Shown: one piece after another, positions 1 to 5,891 of the stretch
Numbering within the stretch: the first letter of the stretch is position 1
Layout of the letters: the number at the start of each line of letters is the position of its first letter
Assembly: GCA_000715685.1 (NCBI GenBank)
Contig: KL569423.1
Location: 103,562 to 109,680, forward strand
Length of the DNA stretch: 6,119 nucleotides
DNA from: Streptomyces lilacinus
Lineage (GTDB): Bacteria > Actinomycetota > Actinomycetes > Streptomycetales > Streptomycetaceae
Direction of reading: 5' to 3'
Position numbers and translations under genes: made by a program
Notes under the pieces: generated by a model
What the model saw: the letters and a program-made list of their open reading frames with translations, nothing else
What the model was told of the DNA's origin: nothing
Databases searched by the model: none

Positions 1-593
1 CACGGCAGCAGCGGCAGGCTGCGCGCCCGCACCCCCACGGGCCGCCCGTAGGGGAGCACGGCTCCGGTGGCGCGCTCGAGGACCAGGACGTCGTCGGAGA
101 GGAACCGCCAGCCGGCCCGCACCAGGTGCAGCAGCACCACCGACTTGCCCGCCCCGCTGTGCCCGGTGATCGCCAGCGCGCGCCCGGACCCGTCCGGGGC
201 GCTCACCGCCGCCCCGTGGTGGGTGCGCACCCGGGACCGCAGCGGATCGATGCCGAAGGGCGGCACCAGCGACGGTTTGACCGCCCGGGCACCGAACTCC
301 TCGTACACGCGCCATCCGTCGTCGACCGTCCACCACCGCGTGCGTTTGGCCGCCGGCGTGCCGAGCGCGGCGACGAACGAACCGCCGTCCCGGGTCTCCA
401 GCCTGATGCGCAGCCGGGCCGCGGCTTCGTTCCCGTTCCTGTCCCCGTTGCCGTTTCCGTTGCCGTTCCTGGGGAGCAGGTGGTCGCGCAGGTAGTACCG
501 CAGGTGGGAGGCGTCCGCCGCGCACGGTACCTCGATCGTCGCGGGCACGCCGAAGAAGGACACGGCGAGCGAGGGGGCGAGGGCGTCACGCAT
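1..593 (-). CDS. HPr-kinase-like P-loop protein (C-terminus beyond window)
   Basis: This is the 5' part of a gene that runs off the low-coordinate edge; 197 residues are visible. A Walker A motif GHSGAGKS sits at residues 144-151. It is followed by GWRFLSDD at 161-168, which matches the pairing of P-loop and acidic DD motif in the C-terminal kinase domain of HPr kinase/phosphorylase. Residues 1-130 form a separate region beginning with a VSFFGVP stretch and containing an Asn-Gly-rich linker (43-55). The start is ATG at 593, with GGAGG 9 nt upstream; it overlaps the stop of the upstream radical SAM gene by 8 nt, so translation is probably coupled. HPrK-like enzymes lacking a sugar-phosphotransferase context occur in RiPP clusters, for example those that phosphorylate lasso peptides. 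A kinase or nucleotide-dependent tailoring role on the 40-aa peptide is therefore inferred, not shown. The catalytic C-terminal part lies outside the window. Family call fairly sure; substrate unknown. Confidence 0.85.
   Translation of the reverse strand, partial: MRDALAPSLAVSFFGVPATIEVPCAADASHLRYYLRDHLLPRNGNGNGNGDRNGNEAAARLRIRLETRDGGSFVAALGTPAAKRTRWWTVDDGWRVYEEFGARAVKPSLVPPFGIDPLRSRVRTHHGAAVSAPDGSGRALAITGHSGAGKSVVLLHLVRAGWRFLSDDVLVLERATGAVLPYGRPVGVRARSLPLLP
429..467 (-). repeat. Asn-Gly codon repeat in kinase-like gene
   Basis: A run of degenerate hexanucleotide units (AAC GGN, in coding sense) encodes NGNGNGNG, then DRNGN, at residues 43-55 of the HPr-kinase-like protein. It separates the N-terminal region from the part leading to the P-loop domain, so it reads as a flexible linker. 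Such a tract can change length by slippage, in steps that keep the frame. Confidence 0.7.
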
Positions 594-2145
594 CGAGCCG
601 TGCCTCCATCCCCTGCTCCGCCTGCCACGCCAGCAGCTCCCGGCCGATGTCCCGGTGGAAGGCGCGGTAGTCCTCCCGCTCGCAGGGCATGCCCCGGACC
701 CGGCTGGGGATCAGCGCGCAGGAGTGCTCCTCCGGCGGCAGCACCGCGTCGAACATGCGCCACGGGAACTCCACCGTGAGGCCGAGCTCCTTCCGCTCGT
801 CCCACAGCCCGCTGCCGGGACGCAGCTCGCACTCCGTGAGGTACTTCGGCGCGGGCAACCCAGCCCGCCGGTGGGCCCGCACCTCCGCCAGCAGCCCCGC
901 ACGGTGCGCGGCGGTCTCCTTCGGGTGGCCGATCATCACCCCCCACACGCTCCGCATGCCCAGGGCGCGCGCCGCGTACAGCATGCCCACCCCTTCGTCG
1001 ACGCTCTGCCGCTTGTCCATCAGCGCCAAGTGCTCCTCGTACAGGGTCTCGATGCCGAGCTGGACCGTCACCTCGCCCAGAGCCGCCAGGGCCCGCAGCC
1101 GGTCGGCGCCGAAGTCCGGCCGGATCTCGCAGAAGACCCGGTAGCCGAACCGGTCGCGCCGCCCCTCCAGGGCGTTCGTCAGCCGCGGCGGCAGCGCCGT
1201 GTCCAGGAACTGGAACCTGCGCTGCCCGTAGGCGGTGGCCAGCTCCGCCATCTCGTCCAGCACCCGCGCCGGATCGTGCATCTTGAACCGGGCGTCGTAG
1301 GAGTCGTTGAAGTTGCAGAAGTCGCACCGGTCCCAGTAGCAGCCCCGGGACAGCTCCATGCTCACCACCAGCCGCTCGCGCAGCCACGGCCGCCGCACGC
1401 TCGCCCCGACCAGCCCGCTCTGACCGGCGTACGCGTCCTTGTAGCCGCGCGCCCGCCCGAACACCACCCGGCGCTGCCCGGACAGGCAGTGTTCGACGGA
1501 CTCGGCCAGCACGTCCTCCGCCTCGCCGTAGACGACCACGTCGAGCTCGGGGTGCAGGGCGAGGGCGGCCCGGGCGACGCGCGGGGAGCCGAAGTAGCCG
1601 CCGAGGACGATCCGCGGCCGCCGCGTCCCGCGCTGCCCGGCCAGCTCGCCCAGCCGCCGCGCCAGCAGCAGGCTGGGCAGGAACTGGAAGTGCGTACTGG
1701 TCAGACAGACCACCTCGCGGTCCAGCAGCCGCTCGGCCAACCGGTCGAGGTACGCGTCGAAGACCCGGCGCAGCACCGCCTCGTCGTCCTCGCCGGCCAG
1801 CATCTCCACCCGTCCCAGGTCGGCCCGCTCCCTCGCGTGGCGCGGCCCGGCGTCGCCCGTCCACAGCGGCAGCAGCGCCACGTCGGCGGTGAAGTGGCGG
1901 TTCGTGAAGTGTTTGTAGGCGCGCTCCGACACCCCGCGCGACCGCGCGAAGGCGTAGAACTCCATGTGGGCCGGGAGGAACCGCGCCTCGCAGCCCAGCG
2001 CGCCGAGCCCCTTGGTGATCAGCACCGCCGGGTAGCAGGTGGCGAACGGGGTGAAGAACGGGAGGGAGACCACCGCGACGGTCGTCTGCGGCAGGGACCG
2101 CCGCCGGACGGGGCCGAGCGGCAGGGAGACAGGGCTGTGCACCAT
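586..2145 (-). CDS. B12-binding-type radical SAM protein, RiPP-maturation-like
   Basis: A 519-residue protein. Residues 22-215 look like a cobalamin-binding-type Rossmann domain: VAVVSLPFF near the N-terminus, LLLARRLGEL at 159-168, IVLGGYFGSP at 179-188, then VVVYGEAED. Residues ~262-460 form a radical SAM domain with SRGC...C..C at 266-277, an FLD strand (313-315), VQLGIETL (361-368) and a GHPKE loop (406-410). The domain order and phrasing resemble the RiPP-maturation radical SAM enzymes found with peptide precursors, some of which act as C-methyltransferases; that link is from memory of the family. The cluster motif is CX4CX2C (C269, C274, C277), not the usual CX3CX2C. The start chosen is ATG 2145, with GAGG 6 nt upstream. 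ATG 2151 (two residues longer) is possible, but GAGG would then abut it. An upstream GTG at 2289 lacks a ribosome site and would run through the hairpin and repeats. Likely a peptide C-H modifying enzyme; reaction unknown. Confidence 0.88.
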   Translation of the reverse strand: MVHSPVSLPLGPVRRRSLPQTTVAVVSLPFFTPFATCYPAVLITKGLGALGCEARFLPAHMEFYAFARSRGVSERAYKHFTNRHFTADVALLPLWTGDAGPRHARERADLGRVEMLAGEDDEAVLRRVFDAYLDRLAERLLDREVVCLTSTHFQFLPSLLLARRLGELAGQRGTRRPRIVLGGYFGSPRVARAALALHPELDVVVYGEAEDVLAESVEHCLSGQRRVVFGRARGYKDAYAGQSGLVGASVRRPWLRERLVVSMELSRGCYWDRCDFCNFNDSYDARFKMHDPARVLDEMAELATAYGQRRFQFLDTALPPRLTNALEGRRDRFGYRVFCEIRPDFGADRLRALAALGEVTVQLGIETLYEEHLALMDKRQSVDEGVGMLYAARALGMRSVWGVMIGHPKETAAHRAGLLAEVRAHRRAGLPAPKYLTECELRPGSGLWDERKELGLTVEFPWRMFDAVLPPEEHSCALIPSRVRGMPCEREDYRAFHRDIGRELLAWQAEQGMEARLDA

Positions 2146-2155
2146 CGTCATCCTC
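2146..2155 (-). promoter_or_regulatory. Ribosome binding site deciding the radical SAM start
   Basis: On the minus strand GAGG (2155-2152) lies 6 nt before ATG 2145 and directly against ATG 2151. The spacing favours 2145, giving a protein that starts MVHSPVSLP. Confidence 0.55.
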
Positions 2156-2183
2156 GGCAGGAAACGGTGTGGGGTCGCGGCGG

Positions 2184-2247
2184 GATCGGCGCGGGATCGG
2201 CGTGAAACGACGTGAGATCGGTGCGGGGCCGACTCGAGATCGGCGTG
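2184..2247 (-). repeat. Four phased direct repeats, CGCCGATC type
   Basis: Minus-strand octamers CGCCGATC occur at 2191-2184, 2202-2195 and 2245-2238, with a one-base variant CACCGATC at 2223-2216. Successive copies are offset by 11, 21 and 22 bp, so all fall on about the same helix face. They end ~40 bp upstream of the radical SAM start at 2145. Phased direct repeats upstream of a gene are typical of activator sites in actinomycetes (SARP regulators use heptamers in 11- or 22-bp steps). No regulator is tied to these copies, and I see no convincing -10/-35 pair. Confidence 0.5.
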
Positions 2248-2259
2248 GGAGAGTGGGAA

Positions 2260-2294
2260 GCCCGGTGCACCGGATGGACCCCGGTGCACCGGGC
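2260..2294 (-). terminator. Perfect 14-bp stem-loop after the precursor gene
   Basis: Bases 2260-2273 (GCCCGGTGCACCGG) are the exact reverse complement of 2281-2294, with a 7-nt loop at 2274-2280. On the transcribed strand the hairpin begins 12 nt after the precursor stop codon. No T-run follows; the next bases are pyrimidine-rich (CTTCCCACTCTCCC). It could be a partial terminator or an RNA-stabilising 3' structure that sets a high precursor-to-enzyme ratio, as is common in RiPP operons. Each arm is also close to palindromic (2280-2293 is a perfect 14-bp palindrome), so a protein-binding site is the alternative. The structure itself is certain; its role is inferred. Confidence 0.7.
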
Positions 2295-2306
2295 CCCTCG
2301 TCCGGC

Positions 2307-2429
2307 TTACTCGGGAACGAACTGCCGGTGCAGGCCGGAGGCCATGATGGCCTCCTCGATCGTGGGCTCGAAGAACCCGTCGTCCTCGAAGTCGATCTCG
2401 ACCTCGGGCGTCTCGTGCGGCTCCGCCAT
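2307..2429 (-). CDS. Candidate RiPP precursor peptide, 40 aa
   Basis: A short gene of 40 residues that ends in TAA. ATG 2429 lies 5 nt after the stop of the large radical SAM gene, and the purine tract AGGGGG ends 8 nt before it, inside that gene's last codons. The peptide has 9 Glu and 3 Asp against a single Arg (R35) and no Lys, Cys, Trp, Tyr or Asn. Residues 1-28 are strongly acidic with three Phe (F14, F19, F20), and TIEEAIMASG (23-32) could form an amphipathic helix. The C-terminal part, MASGLHRQFVPE (29-40), is less acidic. Size, acidity, position between two radical SAM genes and the hairpin directly after it all fit a RiPP precursor with an N-terminal leader. Which residues form the core is unknown; F19/F20, S31, H34 and F37 are possible sites of modification. 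I do not recognise the sequence. A small non-precursor helper peptide is the alternative. Confidence 0.75.
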   Translation of the reverse strand: MAEPHETPEVEIDFEDDGFFEPTIEEAIMASGLHRQFVPE

Positions 2430-2434
2430 GTCGT

Positions 2435-4783
2435 TCACCCCCTCTCCACCAGTGGCAGCCGGGACCTGTCGGGCGATCGGGCCGACAGGAGTCCAGTGGT
2501 GAGCAGTCGCCGGACGAAGGCGGTCACGCGCGGACGCGCGGCCGGGCGGAACATCCCGACCAGCTCCGCCAGCGACAGCTCGCCGCGGCGGGCCGTCGCG
2601 GCGGCCACCGCGAGCCCGGAGGGCGACAGGCGCAGACGCCGGCCGGTGACGGCGCAGGCCAGCCGCGCCCCCGCCGCCGTGCCGTCCGCGACGGCGGGAC
2701 CGTGCTCCACCGTCACCCCGGGCGCCAGGCTCAGCAGCAGGCCGGGATCCGGCTCGGCCCCGGCTGTGAGGCCCCCCGCTGCGAGGCGCTGTCGCGCCGT
2801 GGGATCGGCGGGTTCCAGGCAGCCGTGGTGCAACGCCGTCCGCAGCAGCGTGAGGTCGGCCGCGCCGCCGGCCACCTCGGCGGCGGGGGCCGGCAGTGCC
2901 TCGACCAGCCGGGTGGGCAGGGACACCAGTGCCGCGCGGCCGGGCTCGTAGAGGACGGTCCGTTCTCCGGTGCGCCGGGCCGTGACCCAGCCGGCGGCGA
3001 CCCGCAGCGGCTGGCGGTCCCAGTCAGCCGTCAGGCACGGCACGTCCGGCACCGGGTCCGGGCGCCGCCCGGGGTGGCGCGACCGGAGGAAGACGACCTC
3101 CTCCGGCGGTCGGTCGGGATCGTCGAGGGAACCGCCGAGAATCGCCTCGGCACGCGCGGCCACGTCCTTCTCCAGCGGCTCCACCGGTTCCGGCGGCTCG
3201 CCGACGAAGTCGTACCGCAACTCCATCTGGAGGTCCTCGGCCGGGTCCGGGTGGAGCACGCGCACCTCGAAGTCCTCCGGCCGCATCGCCACCGGCGACA
3301 GGGCGTCCAGCACGAACGGGCCGATGCCGAAGGTGCTGTCGGGCACGCCGTACTCCTCCCGCGACCGGGCGACCGTCCGCGTCGCGAACTCCACGGTGCG
3401 AGCGGTCTGCCAGCGCGCCTCACCGGGGAATCCGGCGATGCAGAAGAGATGGACGCTGATTCCCGAGCCCAGCAGCGCGTCGAGGTTGGGCCCGATCCAC
3501 GAGGTGCGGACACCCTTGCGCATCCGGTCGAGCACGTCCTGGTTGTACGACTCCAGCCCGAGGTCCAGCCTGCGGCACCCGGCCGCGTACAGGGCGTCGG
3601 TCAACCTGCGGTCGACGGCGGCGGAGAAGCGGGTCTCGCCGTACCACCGGTAGTCGCGCTCGCGCAGGGGCGCCACGAGCCCGCGCAGGCTCCGTACGGT
3701 GAGGATCTCGTCGACGAACTGGAAGTCGGAGATGCCGTGGCGACGGAACTGCTCGTCCATCTCGGCGACGACCGCGCCCGGTTCGCGGATGCGGAACTTG
3801 TTGGACGCGAAGGGAATCGCGCAGAACGCGCACTCCCACGCGCAGCTCCGCGAGGCGATCAGCGGCAGCACGGGACCGGGCGCCAGATAGCCGTCGGCCA
3901 GGGGATGATCGGTGAAGTCGGGCACGGGCAGGTCCGCCAGGTCCGCCATGGCGGCGGGACTGCTGTGCAGATGCCCCTCGGCGGGTACGAGCACGCCGGG
4001 CACGCCCCGGAGGGACCGGCCCTCGCCGACCCGCCGGGCCAGCTCGACGATCGGCTCCTCGCCCTCGTACTGGACGATGGAGTCGACGAGGCCGAAGAAG
4101 GGGTGCCCGGGCCGCAGGCGCGGCGCGACGCGGGTGACGAAGTTCCCGCCCAGGGTGATGTGGACGTCCGGCCGTTCGCGCCGGATCAGCCGGGCGGCGG
4201 TCATCGCGGCGACGAGCTGCGAGTCCGCCGAGACCGACAGGCCGACCAGTTCGAGATCCGGCAGCCGACGCAGCCGGGGCACCAGGACCCGCTCGAAGAC
4301 GGGGAGGTAGGGGTTGTGCACGGGATCGTCCGTCGCGCGCACCACCTCCCGCGAGCGGGACGGGCGGTACCGCAGGTCGAAGCGGTCGAAGCCCAGCGTC
4401 GCCCCGGGCGTCAGCGCCGCGACGCCCTCCAGGACCGTACGGCACACGGCGGTCGCCGCCCGGTGGCCGGCGGTGTCGTCGACGCTCTCCGGAGAGCGCA
4501 GGAAGGCCGCGGCCCGGTCCACCGACTCCACCGCCGCGTCGAACAGGTCGCGCCGGCGCGCCGGCAGCGCGCGCTGGAGCGCCGGCCGCTCGACGGCGTA
4601 GTCGACGGCACCGCGCCGGCTCAGCAGGTGCCGCATCGTCTCGGCCGACAGGTCCATCGCGGTGGCCGCCACGCCGTTGCGGCGCAGCACCGCCAGCAAC
4701 AACGGAACCGCCAGGTGCGGCGCGTAGGGGTTCCACAGCGGCGGATTGATCAGCAGGACCCGGGCACCGGTCGTCTCGGACAT
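2435..4783 (-). CDS. B12-binding-type radical SAM protein with long C-terminal extension
   Basis: A 782-residue protein. The N-terminus RVLLINPPLWNPYAPHLAVP (8-27) and LGGNFVTRVAPRL (211-223) with VQYEGEEPIVEL (237-248) mark a cobalamin-binding-type domain split by a helical insert (~45-150). The radical SAM domain spans ~305-510: canonical CX3CX2C as SRSCAWECAFC (C314, C318, C321), FQFVDEIL (354-361), LDLGLESYNQDVLDRMRKG (406-424) and IAGFPGE (449-455). Residues ~585-782 are an extension beyond the radical SAM core, including a segment rich in RLRLSPSGLAVAAA and ELSLAELV that resembles a winged-helix/PqqD-like fold; this is a weak call. ATG 4783 was chosen because AAGGAGGT lies just upstream; the GTG at 4792 overlaps that site. 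The gene ends 5 nt before the precursor gene, so the peptide is its likely substrate. A C-methylation or other radical modification is possible; the reaction is unknown. Confidence 0.9.
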   Translation of the reverse strand: MSETTGARVLLINPPLWNPYAPHLAVPLLLAVLRRNGVAATAMDLSAETMRHLLSRRGAVDYAVERPALQRALPARRRDLFDAAVESVDRAAAFLRSPESVDDTAGHRAATAVCRTVLEGVAALTPGATLGFDRFDLRYRPSRSREVVRATDDPVHNPYLPVFERVLVPRLRRLPDLELVGLSVSADSQLVAAMTAARLIRRERPDVHITLGGNFVTRVAPRLRPGHPFFGLVDSIVQYEGEEPIVELARRVGEGRSLRGVPGVLVPAEGHLHSSPAAMADLADLPVPDFTDHPLADGYLAPGPVLPLIASRSCAWECAFCAIPFASNKFRIREPGAVVAEMDEQFRRHGISDFQFVDEILTVRSLRGLVAPLRERDYRWYGETRFSAAVDRRLTDALYAAGCRRLDLGLESYNQDVLDRMRKGVRTSWIGPNLDALLGSGISVHLFCIAGFPGEARWQTARTVEFATRTVARSREEYGVPDSTFGIGPFVLDALSPVAMRPEDFEVRVLHPDPAEDLQMELRYDFVGEPPEPVEPLEKDVAARAEAILGGSLDDPDRPPEEVVFLRSRHPGRRPDPVPDVPCLTADWDRQPLRVAAGWVTARRTGERTVLYEPGRAALVSLPTRLVEALPAPAAEVAGGAADLTLLRTALHHGCLEPADPTARQRLAAGGLTAGAEPDPGLLLSLAPGVTVEHGPAVADGTAAGARLACAVTGRRLRLSPSGLAVAAATARRGELSLAELVGMFRPAARPRVTAFVRRLLTTGLLSARSPDRSRLPLVERG
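2438..2447 (-). promoter_or_regulatory. Ribosome binding site of the precursor gene
   Basis: The minus-strand tract GGAGAGGGGG (2447-2438) is formed by the last codons of the upstream radical SAM gene and ends 8 nt before ATG 2429. The site supports the reality of the 40-aa gene and suggests that its translation follows ribosomes finishing the upstream gene. Confidence 0.65.
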
Positions 4784-4790
4784 CCGGACC

Positions 4791-4798
4791 ACCTCCTT
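4791..4798 (-). promoter_or_regulatory. Strong ribosome binding site of the large radical SAM gene
   Basis: AAGGAGGT on the minus strand, a near-perfect match to the 16S rRNA tail, ends 7 nt before ATG 4783. It rules out the GTG at 4792 as the start, since that codon overlaps the site. Confidence 0.85.
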
Positions 4799-4833
4799 CC
4801 TGGTCAGGTTGTACTGGGGCCCTACGCGGCGGG

Positions 4834-4879
4834 GTCAGGCCGTACGGGGTCGTACGGGGCGTGGTCAGCCCGTACGGGC
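4834..4879. repeat. CCGTACGGG repeats at oxygenase 3' end
   Basis: GTCAGGCCGTACGGG (4834-4848) recurs with one mismatch at 4864-4878 (GTCAGCCCGTACGGG), and a shorter CGTACGGGG lies between them (4851-4859). The second copy covers the last codons and stop of the oxygenase gene and contains the 12-bp palindrome GCCCGTACGGGC (4868-4879). The copies are self-complementary and could fold on each other in the 81-nt gap between genes. A weak processing or pausing structure, or a decayed duplication, are both possible. Confidence 0.45.
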
Positions 4880-5749
4880 CGGGGCCGGGGGCCGGGCCTC
4901 CTCGTCGGTGTACACGCCCTCGGTGCTCCACCGGCCGATCCGCTCCGGTGTGAAGGTCTCCCGGCGGACCGAAGCCGGCGGCAGGTAGTCCCGGCCCAGC
5001 AGCCGCCGGGTCAATCGCTCCAACGGCGACCGCGGACCGTCGCCGGCCAGCCGCAGGGGTTCCTCGAGCGCCACCACCGGATTGGAGACGAACCGCGGCT
5101 CGCCGTGCGGGTTGGGCGCCGACTGGTGCACGGTGAGCGGATGCAGGATCCAGGCGTCCCCCGCCCGCCCGGTCAGCTCCCGCGGCCCGTCCCCCGTCGC
5201 GGCGACGAAGCGGCCGGCCGGAATCCGCCCGCTGGTACGCCCCTCGGGGGACGCGGCCAGATGCTCGAGCACGGCGGCCGTGGCCGAGGGCACCACCAGG
5301 GTCGCGCCCTCGCCCGGTCGGACGTCGCTCCACAGGACGAAGACGAGCAGTGCCTGCTCGGGGCTGTCCGGGTAGTGGACGAAGAAGTCCCCGTCCACGT
5401 GCCAGCTCTCCCTCAGCACCGTCGTGCGGTAGTTGCACAGCAGGGCGTTGCCGATTCGCGCCGGAGCGCGCACGCGCTCGGTGCCGCCGACGAGGCGGCA
5501 CACCGTCTCCCACAGTCGAGGAGCCACCAGCCGCATGTCGGCGACCCGCGTCGGCGGCAGGGAGGTGAGCCCCCGCGGACACCGCAGCCCCTCCACGTCC
5601 GCCAGCCCCGCCTGCCGCAACGTCCACCGGAACATCCCGCCCAGACGCGAACCGGGGCCGAGGTCCACCGCCCCGGGCAGTCGTACGAGGCCGGTGCGGA
5701 CGAACTCGTTTTCGATGTCACCGTCACTGTCACTGGGCGCGAAGTCCAT
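4865..5749 (-). CDS. PhyH-like 2-oxoglutarate/Fe(II)-type oxygenase
   Basis: A 294-residue protein, a normal length for the phytanoyl-CoA dioxygenase-like family. The iron-binding HxD is in ESWHVDGDFF (H117, D119). The distal part is GDAWILHPLTVHQSAPN with H208 as the likely third ligand, and R219 lies 11 residues on, where the 2-oxoglutarate-binding Arg is expected. Strands such as ALLVFVLWSDV (133-143) and GATLVVPSA fit the double-stranded beta-helix core. The start is ATG 5749, with GGGGAG 7 nt upstream; the frame is open further upstream, but that part lacks a ribosome site. The family hydroxylates or otherwise oxidises unactivated carbons using 2-oxoglutarate and O2. Its place upstream of the radical SAM and peptide genes suggests that it oxidises the peptide or its product. 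A role on a free small molecule cannot be excluded. Confidence 0.88.
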   Translation of the reverse strand: MDFAPSDSDGDIENEFVRTGLVRLPGAVDLGPGSRLGGMFRWTLRQAGLADVEGLRCPRGLTSLPPTRVADMRLVAPRLWETVCRLVGGTERVRAPARIGNALLCNYRTTVLRESWHVDGDFFVHYPDSPEQALLVFVLWSDVRPGEGATLVVPSATAAVLEHLAASPEGRTSGRIPAGRFVAATGDGPRELTGRAGDAWILHPLTVHQSAPNPHGEPRFVSNPVVALEEPLRLAGDGPRSPLERLTRRLLGRDYLPPASVRRETFTPERIGRWSTEGVYTDEEARPPAPARTG

Positions 5750-5891
5750 GCCGTCACTCCCCCGACCCGGGATTTGCGTGCGAGCACCATCTTCGGGTGC
5801 GCCGCCCGGGCGGGCATGCCGCTTCGACCAGAGCCGAAACCGCCCGGTAACCGTCGCCGCGGGGCCGAGCCGCGGTTCCCGTCGGCCCTTG
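5750..5891. other. Intergenic gap between regulator and oxygenase genes
   Basis: This 142-bp gap would hold the promoter of the operon if the regulator is transcribed separately. I see no clear -10/-35 pair. It contains a 12-bp palindrome CCGCCCGGGCGG (5802-5813) and a short inverted repeat, CCGCGG at 5857-5862 and 5870-5875 with a 7-nt loop, 17 nt past the regulator stop. That hairpin lacks a T-run and is too short to call a terminator. Confidence 0.4.

Noticed and set aside
203..1864. 553-residue minus-strand open frame overlapping the radical SAM and kinase-like genes
   Set aside because: An out-of-frame shadow, Arg/Ala/Gly-rich throughout; its 3' part crosses the kinase-like gene in another frame.
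655..2205. 516-residue plus-strand open frame opposite the smaller radical SAM gene
   Set aside because: Low-complexity composition without motifs; the minus-strand frame carries the B12-type and radical SAM signatures.
2146..2289. N-terminal extension of the smaller radical SAM protein from GTG 2289
   Set aside because: No ribosome site at 2289; the segment would encode the hairpin arm and the repeats, and the homologous-looking sequence begins only after residue ~20 of the shorter form.
5413..5819. Alternative minus-strand peptide starting MPARAAHPKMVLARKS in the gap before the oxygenase
   Set aside because: Weak ribosome site, and the frame runs on for over 100 residues out of frame through the oxygenase gene with Arg/Gly/Cys-rich shadow composition, so no short peptide ends there.
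5857..5875. Short CCGCGG stem-loop after the regulator stop as a terminator
   Set aside because: Only 6 bp and no T-run; such pairs are expected by chance at this GC content.
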